Below, piece after piece: positions 17,497 through 27,544 of a stretch of 64,000 bases of DNA. Source of the stretch: JANQHS01 sp965227315 (lineage in GTDB: Bacteria; Bacteroidota; Bacteroidia; Cytophagales; CCMP332); assembly GCA_965227315.1 (NCBI GenBank), contig OZ245737.1, forward strand, positions 930,001-994,000, in the 5' to 3' direction. Within the stretch, counting starts at the first letter, position 1. Each line of letters starts with the position of its first letter. Below the pieces are notes generated by a model. It did no database searches. It was not told the origin of the DNA and saw only the letters and a program-made list of their open reading frames with translations. The position numbers were made by a program, and so were the translations under genes.

Positions 17497-19953
17497 TCAT
17501 TTCAATTCAATGGCGTTATTCACTTTCTGTTTTAAAAGTGCAAAATCCAAAACTTGATCTGCATGATCAACCAATTGAATCTCCAATCCTTTCAAAAGAT
17601 GTGCTTCGATCTCCTCTATGTCCTTTTCGTTCTTCCGGCTCAGGATAAGCGACTTGATTCCAGCTCTCTTGGCAGCCAATAGCTTTTCCTTGATCCCCCC
17701 AACAGGTAAAACCTTTCCACTCAAGGTGATCTCTCCGGTCATCGCCAGCCTGCTTCTCACTTTGCGCTGGGTAAGTAAGGAAGTAAGGGCTGTCAGCATA
17801 GCAATACCTGCCGAAGGTCCATCCTTGGGAACAGCCCCTGCCGGGACATGAAGATGAATATCATATTTTTCAAACACCTCATTGGCGATACCCAGTGCTT
17901 GGGCATTCGCCTTGATGTAACTGAGCGCGGCCATGGCTGATTCCTTCATCACATCTCCCAATTGTCCTGAAAGCGTGAGCTTTCCCTTACCCGGAGTAAA
18001 AATTGACTCAATGGTCAGGATCTCTCCTCCAAAGCGCGTCCAGGCAAGTCCGGTAACCAATCCGGCCTTGTCATTATTTTCATAGGAGTCTCTGTCAAAA
18101 GGTGTTGCTCCGAGGATCTCTCCAATTTCTTCCGGGCCGAGTGTTGTCTTGTACTTCTCAGAAGTGGCAACTTTTTTAGCTAAGGATCGGGCTATTCTGC
18201 CAATTTTCCTTTCCAGGTCTCTTACACCACTCTCTCGGGTATAGCCGTCAATGATCTTCTGCAGACCCGATTTCGAGATATTCATTTGAGCCGCCTTGAG
18301 ACCATGTTCCTCCCTCTGTTTTGGTATCAGGTGCTTTTTGGCAATCTGAAGTTTCTCCTCCAAAGTATATCCATTGATCTCAATGATCTCCATGCGGTCC
18401 CTCAAAGCAGGCTGGATGGTATCAAGCGAATTACAGGTCGCGATGAACAGGATCTTGGAAAGGTCGTACTCAACCTCTAGATAATTGTCTACGAATGTTT
18501 CGTTTTGCTCAGGGTCAAGAACCTCAAGTAATGCAGAGGAAGGATCCCCTCTGAAATCCGCTCCAACCTTATCAATTTCATCCAAAACAAACACCGGGTT
18601 TGAGGATTTGGACTTTTTGATGTTTTGAACAACCCGTCCGGGCATTGCGCCGACATAGGTTTTTCGATGACCCCGGATCTCTGCTTCATCCCTGATCCCG
18701 CCTAGCGACATTCTCACATACTTTCTCCCCAATGCCTTGGCTATGGATCTACCCAGCGAGGTCTTTCCAACTCCCGGAGGACCATAAAAGCAAAGTATCG
18801 GTGCCTTGAGATCCTCTTTCAATTTCAGCACCGCGAGATATTCAATGATCCTGTCCTTGACCTTATCGAGCCCAAAATGATCATTATCCAGAATTTTTCG
18901 TGCGTTCTCAAGATCCAGGTCATCCAAGGTAAATTCGCCCCAGGGAAGTTCGAGAAGAAGCTCTACATAGTTCATCATCACCGGGTATTCCGCGGAGGCA
19001 GGATTGATCCTTACCAGCTTATCCAGCTCTTTATTGAAATGATCCTTTACATCCTTAGACCATTTTTTCTCCTCTCCTTTCATGCGAAAATCCTCGATTT
19101 CCTTTTCGGGAGAGTCATAGCCGAGCTCATCCTGAAGAATCTTCATCTGTTGCCTGAGGAGATAATCCCTTTGTTGCTGATCAATATCCGTTGAAACCTT
19201 ATTCTGGATCTCATTTTTGAGCTCAAGCATCTGGATATCCTTTAACATCAGCTCTAAAAGCTTGGTAGCCCTACCCCGTACGCTTTCCACTTCCAGAAGT
19301 TTTTGCTTCTCGGCAAGATCCGCATTGACGTTGGAACAAAGGAAGTGGATGAGAAACATGGGATTCTCGATATTGTCGAGCGCCATTTGAGCCTCCTGCG
19401 GAATCTCGGGGTTGATCTTTAGGATCCGTTCAGCGGAGTCCCGAATCGACTGCATCAATGCGTCCAGCTCTTTGTCGGTTTCGCTCGGAAAACTGTCTTT
19501 CAGTATTTTATACCTGGCCATGAAGAAGGGCTCCCTTGAGACCTCTTCACCCATTTCAAACCGGGCCTTACCACGAATGATGATGGTCGTATTGCCATCA
19601 GGCATCACCAACATCTTAATGATCTTGGCAATTGTCCCGAGCTTAAAGAGATCCTTTAATTCCGGATCTTCCTTCTGCATATTTTTTTGGGTGACCACGC
19701 CAATGACACGGTTGCCCTTGTAGACATCCTTTACAAGGCGTATCGATTTTGCCCTCCCTACAGTAATCGGGATTACCATTCCGGGAAAGAGAACCGTATT
19801 CCGCAAAGGTAGGATCGGTAATTCATCGGGAAGATTTCCCAATTCCTTCTCATCACCTTCGTCTGAGGTAACCAACGGGATCAAATCGCCAGAATCCTCC
19901 TCAAAGTCCTGAAAGAAAGAGGAATTGGTCAAAAAGTCATTTTTATCGTGCAT
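17497..19953 (-). CDS. lon: ATP-dependent protease Lon
   Basis: Cytoplasmic AAA+ serine protease that degrades misfolded and regulatory proteins. The 818-residue product has the N-terminal LON substrate domain (LPILPLRNTVLFPGMVIPI), a coiled-coil region, Walker A GPPGVGKTS at about residues 388-396, and the C-terminal protease domain with the catalytic Ser in PKDGPSAG (about residue 710) and Lys in GGIKEKLLAAKRAG. The open frame extends upstream to 19992, but ATG 19953 (MHDKNDF) fits the family better. It lies just downstream of a divergent gene with a small hairpin in the shared upstream region. Confidence 0.96.
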   Translation of the reverse strand: MHDKNDFLTNSSFFQDFEEDSGDLIPLVTSDEGDEKELGNLPDELPILPLRNTVLFPGMVIPITVGRAKSIRLVKDVYKGNRVIGVVTQKNMQKEDPELKDLFKLGTIAKIIKMLVMPDGNTTIIIRGKARFEMGEEVSREPFFMARYKILKDSFPSETDKELDALMQSIRDSAERILKINPEIPQEAQMALDNIENPMFLIHFLCSNVNADLAEKQKLLEVESVRGRATKLLELMLKDIQMLELKNEIQNKVSTDIDQQQRDYLLRQQMKILQDELGYDSPEKEIEDFRMKGEEKKWSKDVKDHFNKELDKLVRINPASAEYPVMMNYVELLLELPWGEFTLDDLDLENARKILDNDHFGLDKVKDRIIEYLAVLKLKEDLKAPILCFYGPPGVGKTSLGRSIAKALGRKYVRMSLGGIRDEAEIRGHRKTYVGAMPGRVVQNIKKSKSSNPVFVLDEIDKVGADFRGDPSSALLEVLDPEQNETFVDNYLEVEYDLSKILFIATCNSLDTIQPALRDRMEIIEINGYTLEEKLQIAKKHLIPKQREEHGLKAAQMNISKSGLQKIIDGYTRESGVRDLERKIGRIARSLAKKVATSEKYKTTLGPEEIGEILGATPFDRDSYENNDKAGLVTGLAWTRFGGEILTIESIFTPGKGKLTLSGQLGDVMKESAMAALSYIKANAQALGIANEVFEKYDIHLHVPAGAVPKDGPSAGIAMLTALTSLLTQRKVRSRLAMTGEITLSGKVLPVGGIKEKLLAAKRAGIKSLILSRKNEKDIEEIEAHLLKGLEIQLVDHADQVLDFALLKQKVNNAIELK

Positions 19954-19979
19954 ATAAGCCGCTTTGTGCCATATTGACA

Positions 19980-20001
19980 CCCCAAAACCCAATTTTAGGG
20001 G
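19980..20001. promoter_or_regulatory. Imperfect inverted repeat upstream of lon
   Basis: CCCCAAAA and TTTTAGGGG flank a 5-nt spacer, with one extra A in the second arm. It lies 26 bp upstream of the lon ATG in the divergent lon/OmpA spacer. It could be an operator or a 5'-leader hairpin; no consensus is known to me, so this is only a candidate site. Confidence 0.3.
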
Positions 20002-20122
20002 ACATTCGGCGCCGGAAATTTGAATGCCTTAATAGCTCAATAGACATGCCAATTGCTCGAAAGGGGTTTAAGAATTCATTGTTTAGAACTAATATTGGGA
20101 AAAATTCAAACCTCCCAGGAAT

Positions 20123-22063
20123 TTGAACCTGTTGAGATCGCTTTTCTTCTGTTTTCTTATGATCCTCACTGTTTCGCCCTTGCTTCTGGCCAAGGGCAAA
20201 AAGAAAAAGAGGAAGAAGGATGAGATCGAAAATATCATCAACCCTTTTGAATTTCCCTATCTGTATGCTGAACCATACTATTTGGACGAGGGACAGCTTC
20301 ATAAGGTCAATAAATATGAGCGAAAAGGAAAAACCGAAAAGTTGCTTAGAACACTGGAAGAGTATGTGAGCAATTTTGGTGTGCAAAATTTTTACAAGGA
20401 TCTCAATCTGTTATGGATCCTGGGTCAGCTTTATGAAGGGCTGGGTCAATATGAAAATGCCAAAAACGCATATATCCTGGTTCTAAAACATTCGAGCGTA
20501 AAAAGAAAGGAAGTTCGATTGCATTATGATTCCCTCACCAAGCTTGAAGACGAAGAATATGTGCCAATCGAATATTACTATGATTTCGTAGGGATTGAGG
20601 GACAGGTGGACACCCTCAGGGGAGCAGATATTTATCAAAATATGGGCTCTGATATCAATTCTCCGGAAGCCGATTATGGCCCGGCTCTGAATTTTGAAGC
20701 TACCAATATGATCTTCACATCTACCCGGAATACGGTTTTTGAGTTCCTGAAGGTCAGGCCAAATGAAGATCTTTTTGAATCTCCGAAACTGGATGGGCAA
20801 TGGGCATTTGCACTCCCTCTCAAACAGATCAATACGCCATACAATGAAGGCTCCCCTTACCTAAGTCGAGACGGCAAAACACTCTTCTTTTCCCGGTGCA
20901 ACTGTCCCGACTGCTATGGGGATTGCGATATCTTTTACAGTGTCAAAGTCGAAGATACCGTTTGGGGAATTCCCAAAAACCTCGGGCCTGCCATTAATGG
21001 AAAAGCCTGGGATTCTCAACCAACCCTTTCCACCAATGAGGATACCCTGTTCTTTGCATCGGACAGGTTGGGAGGGTTTGGTCTTGCGGACCTATATTAT
21101 TCGGTCAAGACCGAAACCGGGGCCTGGGGTCCTCCCGTTAACCTTGGTCCCAAGATCAATACCAGATCAAACGAGGTGAGTCCGTTTTTCCACCCGACGG
21201 AGGCTGTGCTGTATTTCAGCTCTAATGGTCAAATCAAAAATTTCGGGAGCTATGACCTGTTCAAGGTTCAAAAGACAACAGGTGGTAGTTTCGGTGAGCC
21301 CAAGAATCTGGGTCCCCTGGTCAACGGCCCCGGAAGTGAGTACTATTTCACTATGGATTCGAAATCAGAATTCTTGTATTATGCCCGATCGGAAGAGACC
21401 GATCTGGAAAATCTGGACTTATATTCCTTTCCCCTCCCCATGACAGCACAACCTCTGGCCACCACCAAATTCAGGGGAAAGGTGATCGATACAGCCAGCG
21501 GCGAGGGCATGCATGGGATCGTTTCCATCATAGACCTTGACAAAGGGATCGACATAGCTCCGAAATACCTCAGGGAGGACGGAACATTTGAGTTTGACCT
21601 GATCAACAACAATTCTTATCTGCTGATCGTCCAGGGAGAGGATTTTTTCAGGATAGAGGAGATCTTTACACTGACCGAAAGCAGTGAAAGGATCTATACC
21701 GCAGAACCCATTTCAAGCAAACTGAAGTTCCAGTCCATTGAGTTTCATGAGGGCGAATCGGAGATCCTTCCACAGATGGAAAACGATATCTGGAAGGTGA
21801 TCGAATTTCTGCTCGATCATCCGGACTTCAAAGTAAGTATTGGAGGACATACGGATTCCAAGGGGGATCCCGATACAAATCACAAGCTGAGCTATGAAAG
21901 AGCCTCAGCGATCCGGGAATTCATATTGATCAATGGTCGTATCGATCCTTCCAGGGTAGAGGCTGTGGGTTATGGATTTGACAAACCCATAGTACCGGAG
22001 GAACAAACCGAAGAAGATCGAAGCCTCAACCGCAGGGTTGAATTTGATATATACCGGGACTAA
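20123..22063 (+). CDS. Exported TPR-PD40-OmpA family envelope protein
   Basis: A 646-residue exported protein. It starts at TTG 20123 (a second TTG at 20132 has a better-spaced AGGA, so the true start may be 9 bp later). A signal peptide ends near LLAK and is followed by a Lys-rich patch. Residues about 70-150 look TPR-like (ILGQLYEGLGQYENAKNAY). Three or more PD40/WD40-like repeats follow (FSRCNC, LFFASDRLGGFGLADLYYS, LYFSSNGQIKNFGSYDLFKV), then a carboxypeptidase-like linker. The C-terminus is an OmpA peptidoglycan-binding domain (GGHTDSKGDPDTNHKLSYERA, NRRVEFDI). The layout resembles Bacteroidota PorE-type OmpA proteins, which tie outer-membrane complexes to peptidoglycan; the specific partner is unknown. 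Confidence 0.85.
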   Translation: MNLLRSLFFCFLMILTVSPLLLAKGKKKKRKKDEIENIINPFEFPYLYAEPYYLDEGQLHKVNKYERKGKTEKLLRTLEEYVSNFGVQNFYKDLNLLWILGQLYEGLGQYENAKNAYILVLKHSSVKRKEVRLHYDSLTKLEDEEYVPIEYYYDFVGIEGQVDTLRGADIYQNMGSDINSPEADYGPALNFEATNMIFTSTRNTVFEFLKVRPNEDLFESPKLDGQWAFALPLKQINTPYNEGSPYLSRDGKTLFFSRCNCPDCYGDCDIFYSVKVEDTVWGIPKNLGPAINGKAWDSQPTLSTNEDTLFFASDRLGGFGLADLYYSVKTETGAWGPPVNLGPKINTRSNEVSPFFHPTEAVLYFSSNGQIKNFGSYDLFKVQKTTGGSFGEPKNLGPLVNGPGSEYYFTMDSKSEFLYYARSEETDLENLDLYSFPLPMTAQPLATTKFRGKVIDTASGEGMHGIVSIIDLDKGIDIAPKYLREDGTFEFDLINNNSYLLIVQGEDFFRIEEIFTLTESSERIYTAEPISSKLKFQSIEFHEGESEILPQMENDIWKVIEFLLDHPDFKVSIGGHTDSKGDPDTNHKLSYERASAIREFILINGRIDPSRVEAVGYGFDKPIVPEEQTEEDRSLNRRVEFDIYRD

Positions 22064-22064
22064 G

Positions 22065-23378
22065 CTACTGGAAGAGCTTAAGAATATCGTTAAATATGAC
22101 AAAGGCCATCAGCGCTAGCAGCAGCGCCATTCCCGTTTTTTGAGCTGCTTCCATGAATTTGATGGGAAGCGATCGACCGCTCAGCATTTCCACCAGAAGG
22201 AACAAGACATGACCTCCATCCAGTGCAGGAATTGGCAGAAGATTCATGAATGCAAGTATCAGACTCAAAAGGCCGGTGATATACCAGAATTTTTTCCAGA
22301 TCCAGGTGCCACCGAAATAAGTTGCAATTCCAATGGGGCCGGAAACCGCTTGACTCGCCGGGATCTCTCCAAAAAGGATCTTCTTGAATCCCTTGATGTT
22401 ATCTGCCAGGATCTTGAACGACTGTGAGGTCCCAACCGGAAATGATTCAAAGAATCCGTATTTCTTAGTCGACCTCTCCAGAGTACCATTGTAGGCAAAG
22501 CCGATCGTACCCTCGGCTGTAACGGGGATCTCCAATTCGATCTCTTCTCCCCCTCTGTCAATTCCAAAAAGCACCATTTCTCCTTTGACGGTTTTCATCT
22601 TGGAAAGAAAATCCTGCATGAAGACCACAGACTCACCGTTCATGCTTAAAAACTTGTCACCAGCCTGAAGTCCGGCCTTGTCGGCATTGGAACCCGGCGA
22701 GATCCTTTCCACAACAAAAGGCTCCAGGGCATCGGCGAACGCCTGTTCTTTGTTTCGGATCTTCTCGGATAACAATCCATCCGGCGCATTCAAAGTGATT
22801 TTCCGACCATCCCGCATGACAGTCATACTTGGATTGTCCTCGATCAGAAATGCTCCGGATTGTACATCTGCGAAGTCATCGAAATGCTTGCCATTGAGCT
22901 CGAGAATTTTATCTCCTCGTTGTAAGCCCATTTTTTCAGAAAGCGGGTAGGTATAGACACCATAAGTGTTCGCCTGATCAGCACTGAGAAAGGTCTTTCC
23001 ATAGAAAAAACTGATCATGGCGAATATCACCACCCCTGTAATGACATTGAAAATGATCCCGCCAAGCATTACGATCAACCTTTGCCAGGCCGGCTTTGCA
23101 CGAAATTCCCATGGTTCCGGTTCCTTGCTCAATTCATTGACATCCAGAGATTCATCCACCATCCCAGAGATCTTGACAAATCCGCCCAAGGGTATAGCAC
23201 CTATGGAGTACTCGGTTTCTCCGTATTTGAAACCCCAGATCCTTGGAGGGAATCCTATTGAATATTTTTCCACCCTCATTCCGAAGAGCTTGGCAAAGAT
23301 CAGGTGACCAAACTCATGGATTCCTACTAGTATCGAAAGGCCCAGTATCAACTGAGCCGCCATTATTAACCCTTCCAT
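22065..23378 (-). CDS. rseP: RIP metalloprotease RseP (site-2 protease)
   Basis: Inner-membrane zinc protease that cuts within membrane helices, classically anti-sigma factors and remnant signal peptides. The 437-residue protein has the HExxH zinc motif H21-E-F-G-H25 at the start of the first membrane helix, two PDZ domains in the periplasmic middle (one near residues 130-180, a clear one containing ERISPGSNADKAGLQAGDKFLSMNG), and the C-terminal NLLPIPALDGGH motif with the third zinc ligand Asp. Start ATG 23378; MAAQ 15 bp later is an alternative. It directly follows dxr with no gap, a pairing common in many bacteria. Confidence 0.94.
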   Translation of the reverse strand: MEGLIMAAQLILGLSILVGIHEFGHLIFAKLFGMRVEKYSIGFPPRIWGFKYGETEYSIGAIPLGGFVKISGMVDESLDVNELSKEPEPWEFRAKPAWQRLIVMLGGIIFNVITGVVIFAMISFFYGKTFLSADQANTYGVYTYPLSEKMGLQRGDKILELNGKHFDDFADVQSGAFLIEDNPSMTVMRDGRKITLNAPDGLLSEKIRNKEQAFADALEPFVVERISPGSNADKAGLQAGDKFLSMNGESVVFMQDFLSKMKTVKGEMVLFGIDRGGEEIELEIPVTAEGTIGFAYNGTLERSTKKYGFFESFPVGTSQSFKILADNIKGFKKILFGEIPASQAVSGPIGIATYFGGTWIWKKFWYITGLLSLILAFMNLLPIPALDGGHVLFLLVEMLSGRSLPIKFMEAAQKTGMALLLALMAFVIFNDILKLFQ

Positions 23379-24527
23379 CTAATAAATTAAATCTGTTGCG
23401 ATTTTCCTGGATTCAGTATCCGTTTCCAAAAGATCCTCCAAAGTTGGATCCGAAATATGTCGAAGATTGCTCAAACAGCTTTCCACCACTCTGGGAATTC
23501 CCAGAAAATCAAGTTTGCCTTCTAAAAACCCCTGAACAGCTATTTCATTGGAAGCGTTCAGGACGCATGGCAAATTTCCACCTTTTTTCATTGCTTCAAA
23601 AGCCAATTGTAAGTTTTGAAATGTTTTTAGGTTGGGAGGCTCAAAATCAAGTTGAAAGGGATTTTCAAAATTCATCCGAGGAAAGGAGGCTTCCATCCTT
23701 TCAGGATAGGCCAAAGCATAATGTATGGGCAGTCTCATATCCGGAATTCCCAATTGTGCCTTGATAGAACCATCAACGAATTCAACCATTGAATGAATGA
23801 TCGATTGAGGATGGACAACCACATCGATCTGGTCTGGTTCCAGGCCAAATAACCAGCGGGCCTCAATGACCTCAAGCCCCTTGTTCATCAAAGTTGCCGA
23901 ATCGATGGTGATCTTGGCGCCCATGTCCCAGTTAGGGTGCTTTAAGGCCTGCTCCGGACCGATATTTTCCAGCTGGCTTTTTTGATAACCTCTAAAAGGG
24001 CCACCCGAAGCCGTGAGTATGATCCTTTCGACACTTTTCTCTTCTTCTCCAACCATGCACTGAAAAATGGCCGAATGCTCCGAATCCACAGGAATGATGC
24101 TCACCCCATTCTCTTCAGCCAACCTGTTGATAATACTTCCTCCAACGACCAGCGTTTCCTTGTTGGCCAGGGCGATATTTTTCCTTTGTTCTATTGCTTT
24201 GATCGTCGGAATAAATCCCGAAAAGCCTACCATGGCTGTGAGAACGGTATCTACGTTTTCAAGTGTTGCCACCTGATTGATACCCTCCTCCCCGGAGAGT
24301 ACTTCGATCCCGGTTCCCTGCAGTTTTTTGCTCAGTATCGAATATGCATCAGGGTCAAGGATCGCAACTTTCTCCGGTTGGAATTCCCTTGCCTGCTTCT
24401 CAAGAAGTTCATGGCCCCTCCTTGCAGTCAGCCCCATAACCTTGAATTCATCTGGATTGCGCTGCACAACATCCAGTGCCTGTTTGCCAATGCTGCCGGT
24501 AGAACCTAGAATAGAGATACTCTTCAT
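23379..24527 (-). CDS. dxr: 1-deoxy-D-xylulose-5-phosphate reductoisomerase
   Basis: Makes 2-C-methyl-D-erythritol 4-phosphate, the committed step of the non-mevalonate isoprenoid pathway. The 382-residue protein begins at ATG 24527 with MKSISILGSTGSIGKQ, the NADPH-binding motif. It contains VDSEHSAIFQ (metal site) and ASGGPFRG and MNKGLE (substrate loop), as expected. The ATG overlaps the TGA of the upstream GH3 gene by one base (TGATG), and its stop abuts rseP, so GH3-dxr-rseP is one operon. Presence of dxr indicates the MEP route in this organism. Confidence 0.96.
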   Translation of the reverse strand: MKSISILGSTGSIGKQALDVVQRNPDEFKVMGLTARRGHELLEKQAREFQPEKVAILDPDAYSILSKKLQGTGIEVLSGEEGINQVATLENVDTVLTAMVGFSGFIPTIKAIEQRKNIALANKETLVVGGSIINRLAEENGVSIIPVDSEHSAIFQCMVGEEEKSVERIILTASGGPFRGYQKSQLENIGPEQALKHPNWDMGAKITIDSATLMNKGLEVIEARWLFGLEPDQIDVVVHPQSIIHSMVEFVDGSIKAQLGIPDMRLPIHYALAYPERMEASFPRMNFENPFQLDFEPPNLKTFQNLQLAFEAMKKGGNLPCVLNASNEIAVQGFLEGKLDFLGIPRVVESCLSNLRHISDPTLEDLLETDTESRKIATDLIY

Positions 24528-26032
24528 CAATTATTATCGTTTCTGAATTTCAAAAGGCCGTCAGCATAGTCCCTGTTATTAGCCAGGCGCGGAACCTTGT
24601 TTTGCCCTCCCAATTTTCCTTTTTCTTTCATGAATTCTCTAAAAGCGTCTTTTTTTAGGTCTGTCACCCTCAATGGCCTGAGGATAGAGCCCTGGATCAA
24701 GTCCTTGTAATAACTGTTCGATTGCTGAAGATGTTTATCCAGGGAGGAAGAAAAGGCTTCCATATCCGAGGGCGGATTTGAAAATTCGATCAGCCATTCA
24801 TGACATGATTTTCCTTTTTCCGGATTGATCTCCGGAGCGACGGTAAACTCGATCACACCGATTTCCGGAAACTCAGCCCGCGAAAGTTCGAGTGATCTCT
24901 CCACTTCTTCTGCGATCACATGTTCTCCAAAAGCTGAAATGAAGTGGCTCACTCTTCCCGTGACAACAAGGCGGTAAGGGTTGGTGGAAACAAACTTTAC
25001 AGTATCCCCAATCTCATAGCCCCATAGTCCCGCATTGCTATTGATGATCAGCGAGTAGTTTTTTCCAACTTCCACATCCCTTAAACTGAGTCTCTGAGGA
25101 TTTTCGGAATGGTAATCATCCATAGCAATAAACTCGAAGAAAATCCCGCTATCAATGTTCAAAAGAAGTCCTTCGTTCGTCTTGGTATCCTGAAAGGCAA
25201 AAAATCCTTCGGATGCCGGAAAGGTTTCAAGCGTGTCGACACGTCTGCCAATAGATTCGTACAGTTTGTTGGCATAAGGCTGAAAATTTACCCCACCATG
25301 AACCATAAGACTGAAATTGGGAAAGATATCACCTACTGACTTTCCTGTTTCTTCTATCAAATAGTCAAAGTACATCTGAACCCAGGGAGGAATACCCGAT
25401 ATCAGGGTCATATCCTGATTCCTGGTTTCCTTAATGATCGCATGAAGTTTGGTTTCCCAATCTTCTATGCAGTTGGTGGCATAACTGGGCAATTGATTTG
25501 AACGCAGATATTGAGGCACATGATGGTTGACAATTCCCGATAGGCGTCCGGTATGTATTCCACCGGTTTTATCCATCTCCGGACTACCTGATAAAAAGAT
25601 CAGCCGGCCATCGAGAAAAGTGGAGTTCCCTGAATCCGCGATATAGCTCAAAAGGGCGTCTCTGGCAGTGTTGATATGATTGCCGATCGAATCCTTGGTG
25701 ATCGGGATAAATTTGGAGCCTGAAGTCGTTCCCGAGGTCTTGGCAAAATAGATGGGTTTTCCTGGCCATAGTTGATCTTGCTCTCCCTTGATAACCCTCT
25801 CGATATAGGGTTTCAGCCCTTCATAGTCTCGAATGGGAACCACCTTGGTGAAATCTTCATAAGACCTCACTTCCCCTAAACCATGATCCTTTCCAAACCT
25901 TGTTCTTCTGCCTTCCAGAATGAGGTTCTCAAAGATCCTTGCCTGATACTTCCAGGGATTTCTTGCCCAGGCCTTATGCTTTGATCGCACCAATTTGGCC
26001 CAAGGAACACTTAAAATGCTTTTAATTCCCAT
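24527..26032 (-). CDS. GH3 auxin-responsive-promoter family protein
   Basis: A 501-residue member of the GH3 family, acyl-adenylating enzymes that in plants conjugate auxin or jasmonate to amino acids. Bacterial members are widespread in Bacteroidota and their substrate is unknown. Recognisable parts: YFAKTSGTTSGSKFIPIT, the ATP/phosphate-binding loop near residue 100; the YPASEGFFAFQ-like segment (here FPASEGFFAFQ), the adenylate-binding motif; and VVTGRVSHFISAFGEHV near the hinge. No plant-hormone role should be inferred. It is first in an operon with dxr and rseP. Confidence 0.88.
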   Translation of the reverse strand: MGIKSILSVPWAKLVRSKHKAWARNPWKYQARIFENLILEGRRTRFGKDHGLGEVRSYEDFTKVVPIRDYEGLKPYIERVIKGEQDQLWPGKPIYFAKTSGTTSGSKFIPITKDSIGNHINTARDALLSYIADSGNSTFLDGRLIFLSGSPEMDKTGGIHTGRLSGIVNHHVPQYLRSNQLPSYATNCIEDWETKLHAIIKETRNQDMTLISGIPPWVQMYFDYLIEETGKSVGDIFPNFSLMVHGGVNFQPYANKLYESIGRRVDTLETFPASEGFFAFQDTKTNEGLLLNIDSGIFFEFIAMDDYHSENPQRLSLRDVEVGKNYSLIINSNAGLWGYEIGDTVKFVSTNPYRLVVTGRVSHFISAFGEHVIAEEVERSLELSRAEFPEIGVIEFTVAPEINPEKGKSCHEWLIEFSNPPSDMEAFSSSLDKHLQQSNSYYKDLIQGSILRPLRVTDLKKDAFREFMKEKGKLGGQNKVPRLANNRDYADGLLKFRNDNN

Positions 26033-26050
26033 TCAAACGCTTAGGGGATG

Positions 26051-26080
26051 TTGACAGGCAGCGTGTATCGTTATAATTTT
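26051..26080 (+). promoter_or_regulatory. Candidate promoter of the DegP-type protease gene
   Basis: TTGACA at 26051-26056 and TATAAT at 26072-26077 are both exact sigma-70 hexamers but only 15 bp apart. The same stretch also reads as TTG, 20 bp, then TAATTTTC, one mismatch from the Bacteroidota TAnnTTTG element. The ATG is 25 bp downstream. Inference from pattern only. Confidence 0.4.
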
Positions 26081-26101
26081 CTGCCAAAACCGGCAAAATA
26101 A

Positions 26102-27544
26102 ATGAAAAAAGGACTCTTAATTCTTCTTTTGGGATTTTCGGGTGGAATACTGGGCTCTTTCCTTTTTTTCCGTTTGATCATGGAGGACCTTCCGGAAAAA
26201 CAGACTCTGATCATGCACGAGCCTGATCAGGTCAGTCTTATCCGGCCCAAAGCTACGTCCTATCCCCCCAGCGCTGACCCAGGGGAATTCATCTCAGCAT
26301 CCTCAGCCAGTACTCAAAGCGTGGTCTATATCAAAACAGTCATCTCACAGGAATATGAATCCATGTCACTTCTGGATTGGTTTTTCTATGGTTCTCCCAG
26401 GCAAAGTCAAAAGGTAATCACCTCGGGTTCGGGAGTGATCTATAAAAAGGATGGATACATTATCACAAACAACCATGTGATCGAACAGGCTCAGGAGATC
26501 CAGGTGGTCATCGGGAAAAGAACCCTGGCCGCCACACTGGTAGGAACAGACCCCAGCACGGATATCGCAGTGATCAAGGTTGATGAAAAAGACCTTCCCG
26601 CCATCGATATCGGGAGTTCCAAGAATTTGAAGGTCGGCGAATGGGTCCTGGCCATTGGCAACCCTTTTAACCTGACCTCTACGGTTACGGCAGGTATAGT
26701 CAGCGCAAAAGGCAGAAACCTAAGCAGTCTGTCCAGCAATTTTCCGATTGACTTTTTTATCCAGACAGATGCAGCGATCAACCCGGGAAACAGTGGGGGT
26801 GCGTTGGTGAATGCTTCGGGACAACTCGTCGGGATCAACACAGCTATCCTTTCACCCTCGGGTGCATTTTCAGGTTATGGTTTCGCAGTTCCCGTGGATA
26901 TTGCAAAAAAGGTGGCAGATGACATCATCTCCTATGGAAGGGTGCAAAAGGCATATTTGGGAATAGATGTCATGGACATTGATGATAAGGTCGCAAAGAA
27001 TTTGGAATTGGAATCCTACGAGGGAGTGATCGTATCCGATGTTTTCGAAAATATGGCTGCTGAGAAATCCGGTTTGAAAGCCGGGGATGTCATCCTCGGG
27101 GTTGGTGGCAACAATATTGACTCGAAAGCTGAATATGATGAGCAGCTGGCGTATTACCGACCCGGGGATAAAGTATCTGTACTGGTGAAAAGAGAGAAGG
27201 AAAAATTCGAGGTCAATACCACTCTTACGAATTTCAACGGGACAAACGAGATCGTGATCAAGGAACTGATACAGTCCGAAAAGCTCGGAGTGGTCTTTGA
27301 AAAGGTCAGTCCAACAGAACTGAGTCAGCTAAGAATATCGTCGGGCTTCAGAGTAGAGAACATCGATGATGGATTGATCAAAGAGCTTGGAATTGATGAA
27401 GGGTTTATCATCACTTCCATCAACGGGTACAAGATCCAAAAGGTGGATGATATTGAAAGAATACTCACAAGAGCCCGCGGCCGTGTCAGAGTGGAAGGGC
27501 TAAACAAAAACGGGGTGAAGGGCTATTATTCTTATTACTTCTAG
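26102..27544 (+). CDS. DegP/HtrA-type periplasmic serine protease
   Basis: Envelope quality-control protease of the S1C (Do) family. The 480-residue protein has an N-terminal hydrophobic segment (residues 4-24) that may act as a signal peptide or membrane anchor. The trypsin-like domain follows, with the triad His125 (TNNHV), Asp154 (STDIAVIK) and Ser231 (NPGNSGGAL). A first PDZ domain occupies about residues 270-375 and a second, divergent PDZ-like domain lies near the C-terminus (DEGFIITSINGYKIQKVDDIE). The stop overlaps that of the convergent CHAT gene by 4 bp (CTAG). Confidence 0.93.
   Translation: MKKGLLILLLGFSGGILGSFLFFRLIMEDLPEKQTLIMHEPDQVSLIRPKATSYPPSADPGEFISASSASTQSVVYIKTVISQEYESMSLLDWFFYGSPRQSQKVITSGSGVIYKKDGYIITNNHVIEQAQEIQVVIGKRTLAATLVGTDPSTDIAVIKVDEKDLPAIDIGSSKNLKVGEWVLAIGNPFNLTSTVTAGIVSAKGRNLSSLSSNFPIDFFIQTDAAINPGNSGGALVNASGQLVGINTAILSPSGAFSGYGFAVPVDIAKKVADDIISYGRVQKAYLGIDVMDIDDKVAKNLELESYEGVIVSDVFENMAAEKSGLKAGDVILGVGGNNIDSKAEYDEQLAYYRPGDKVSVLVKREKEKFEVNTTLTNFNGTNEIVIKELIQSEKLGVVFEKVSPTELSQLRISSGFRVENIDDGLIKELGIDEGFIITSINGYKIQKVDDIERILTRARGRVRVEGLNKNGVKGYYSYYF

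Noticed and set aside
24527..26032. Plant-hormone metabolism because of the GH3 family name
   Set aside because: GH3 members are common in Bacteroidota with unknown substrates; nothing in the context points to auxin.
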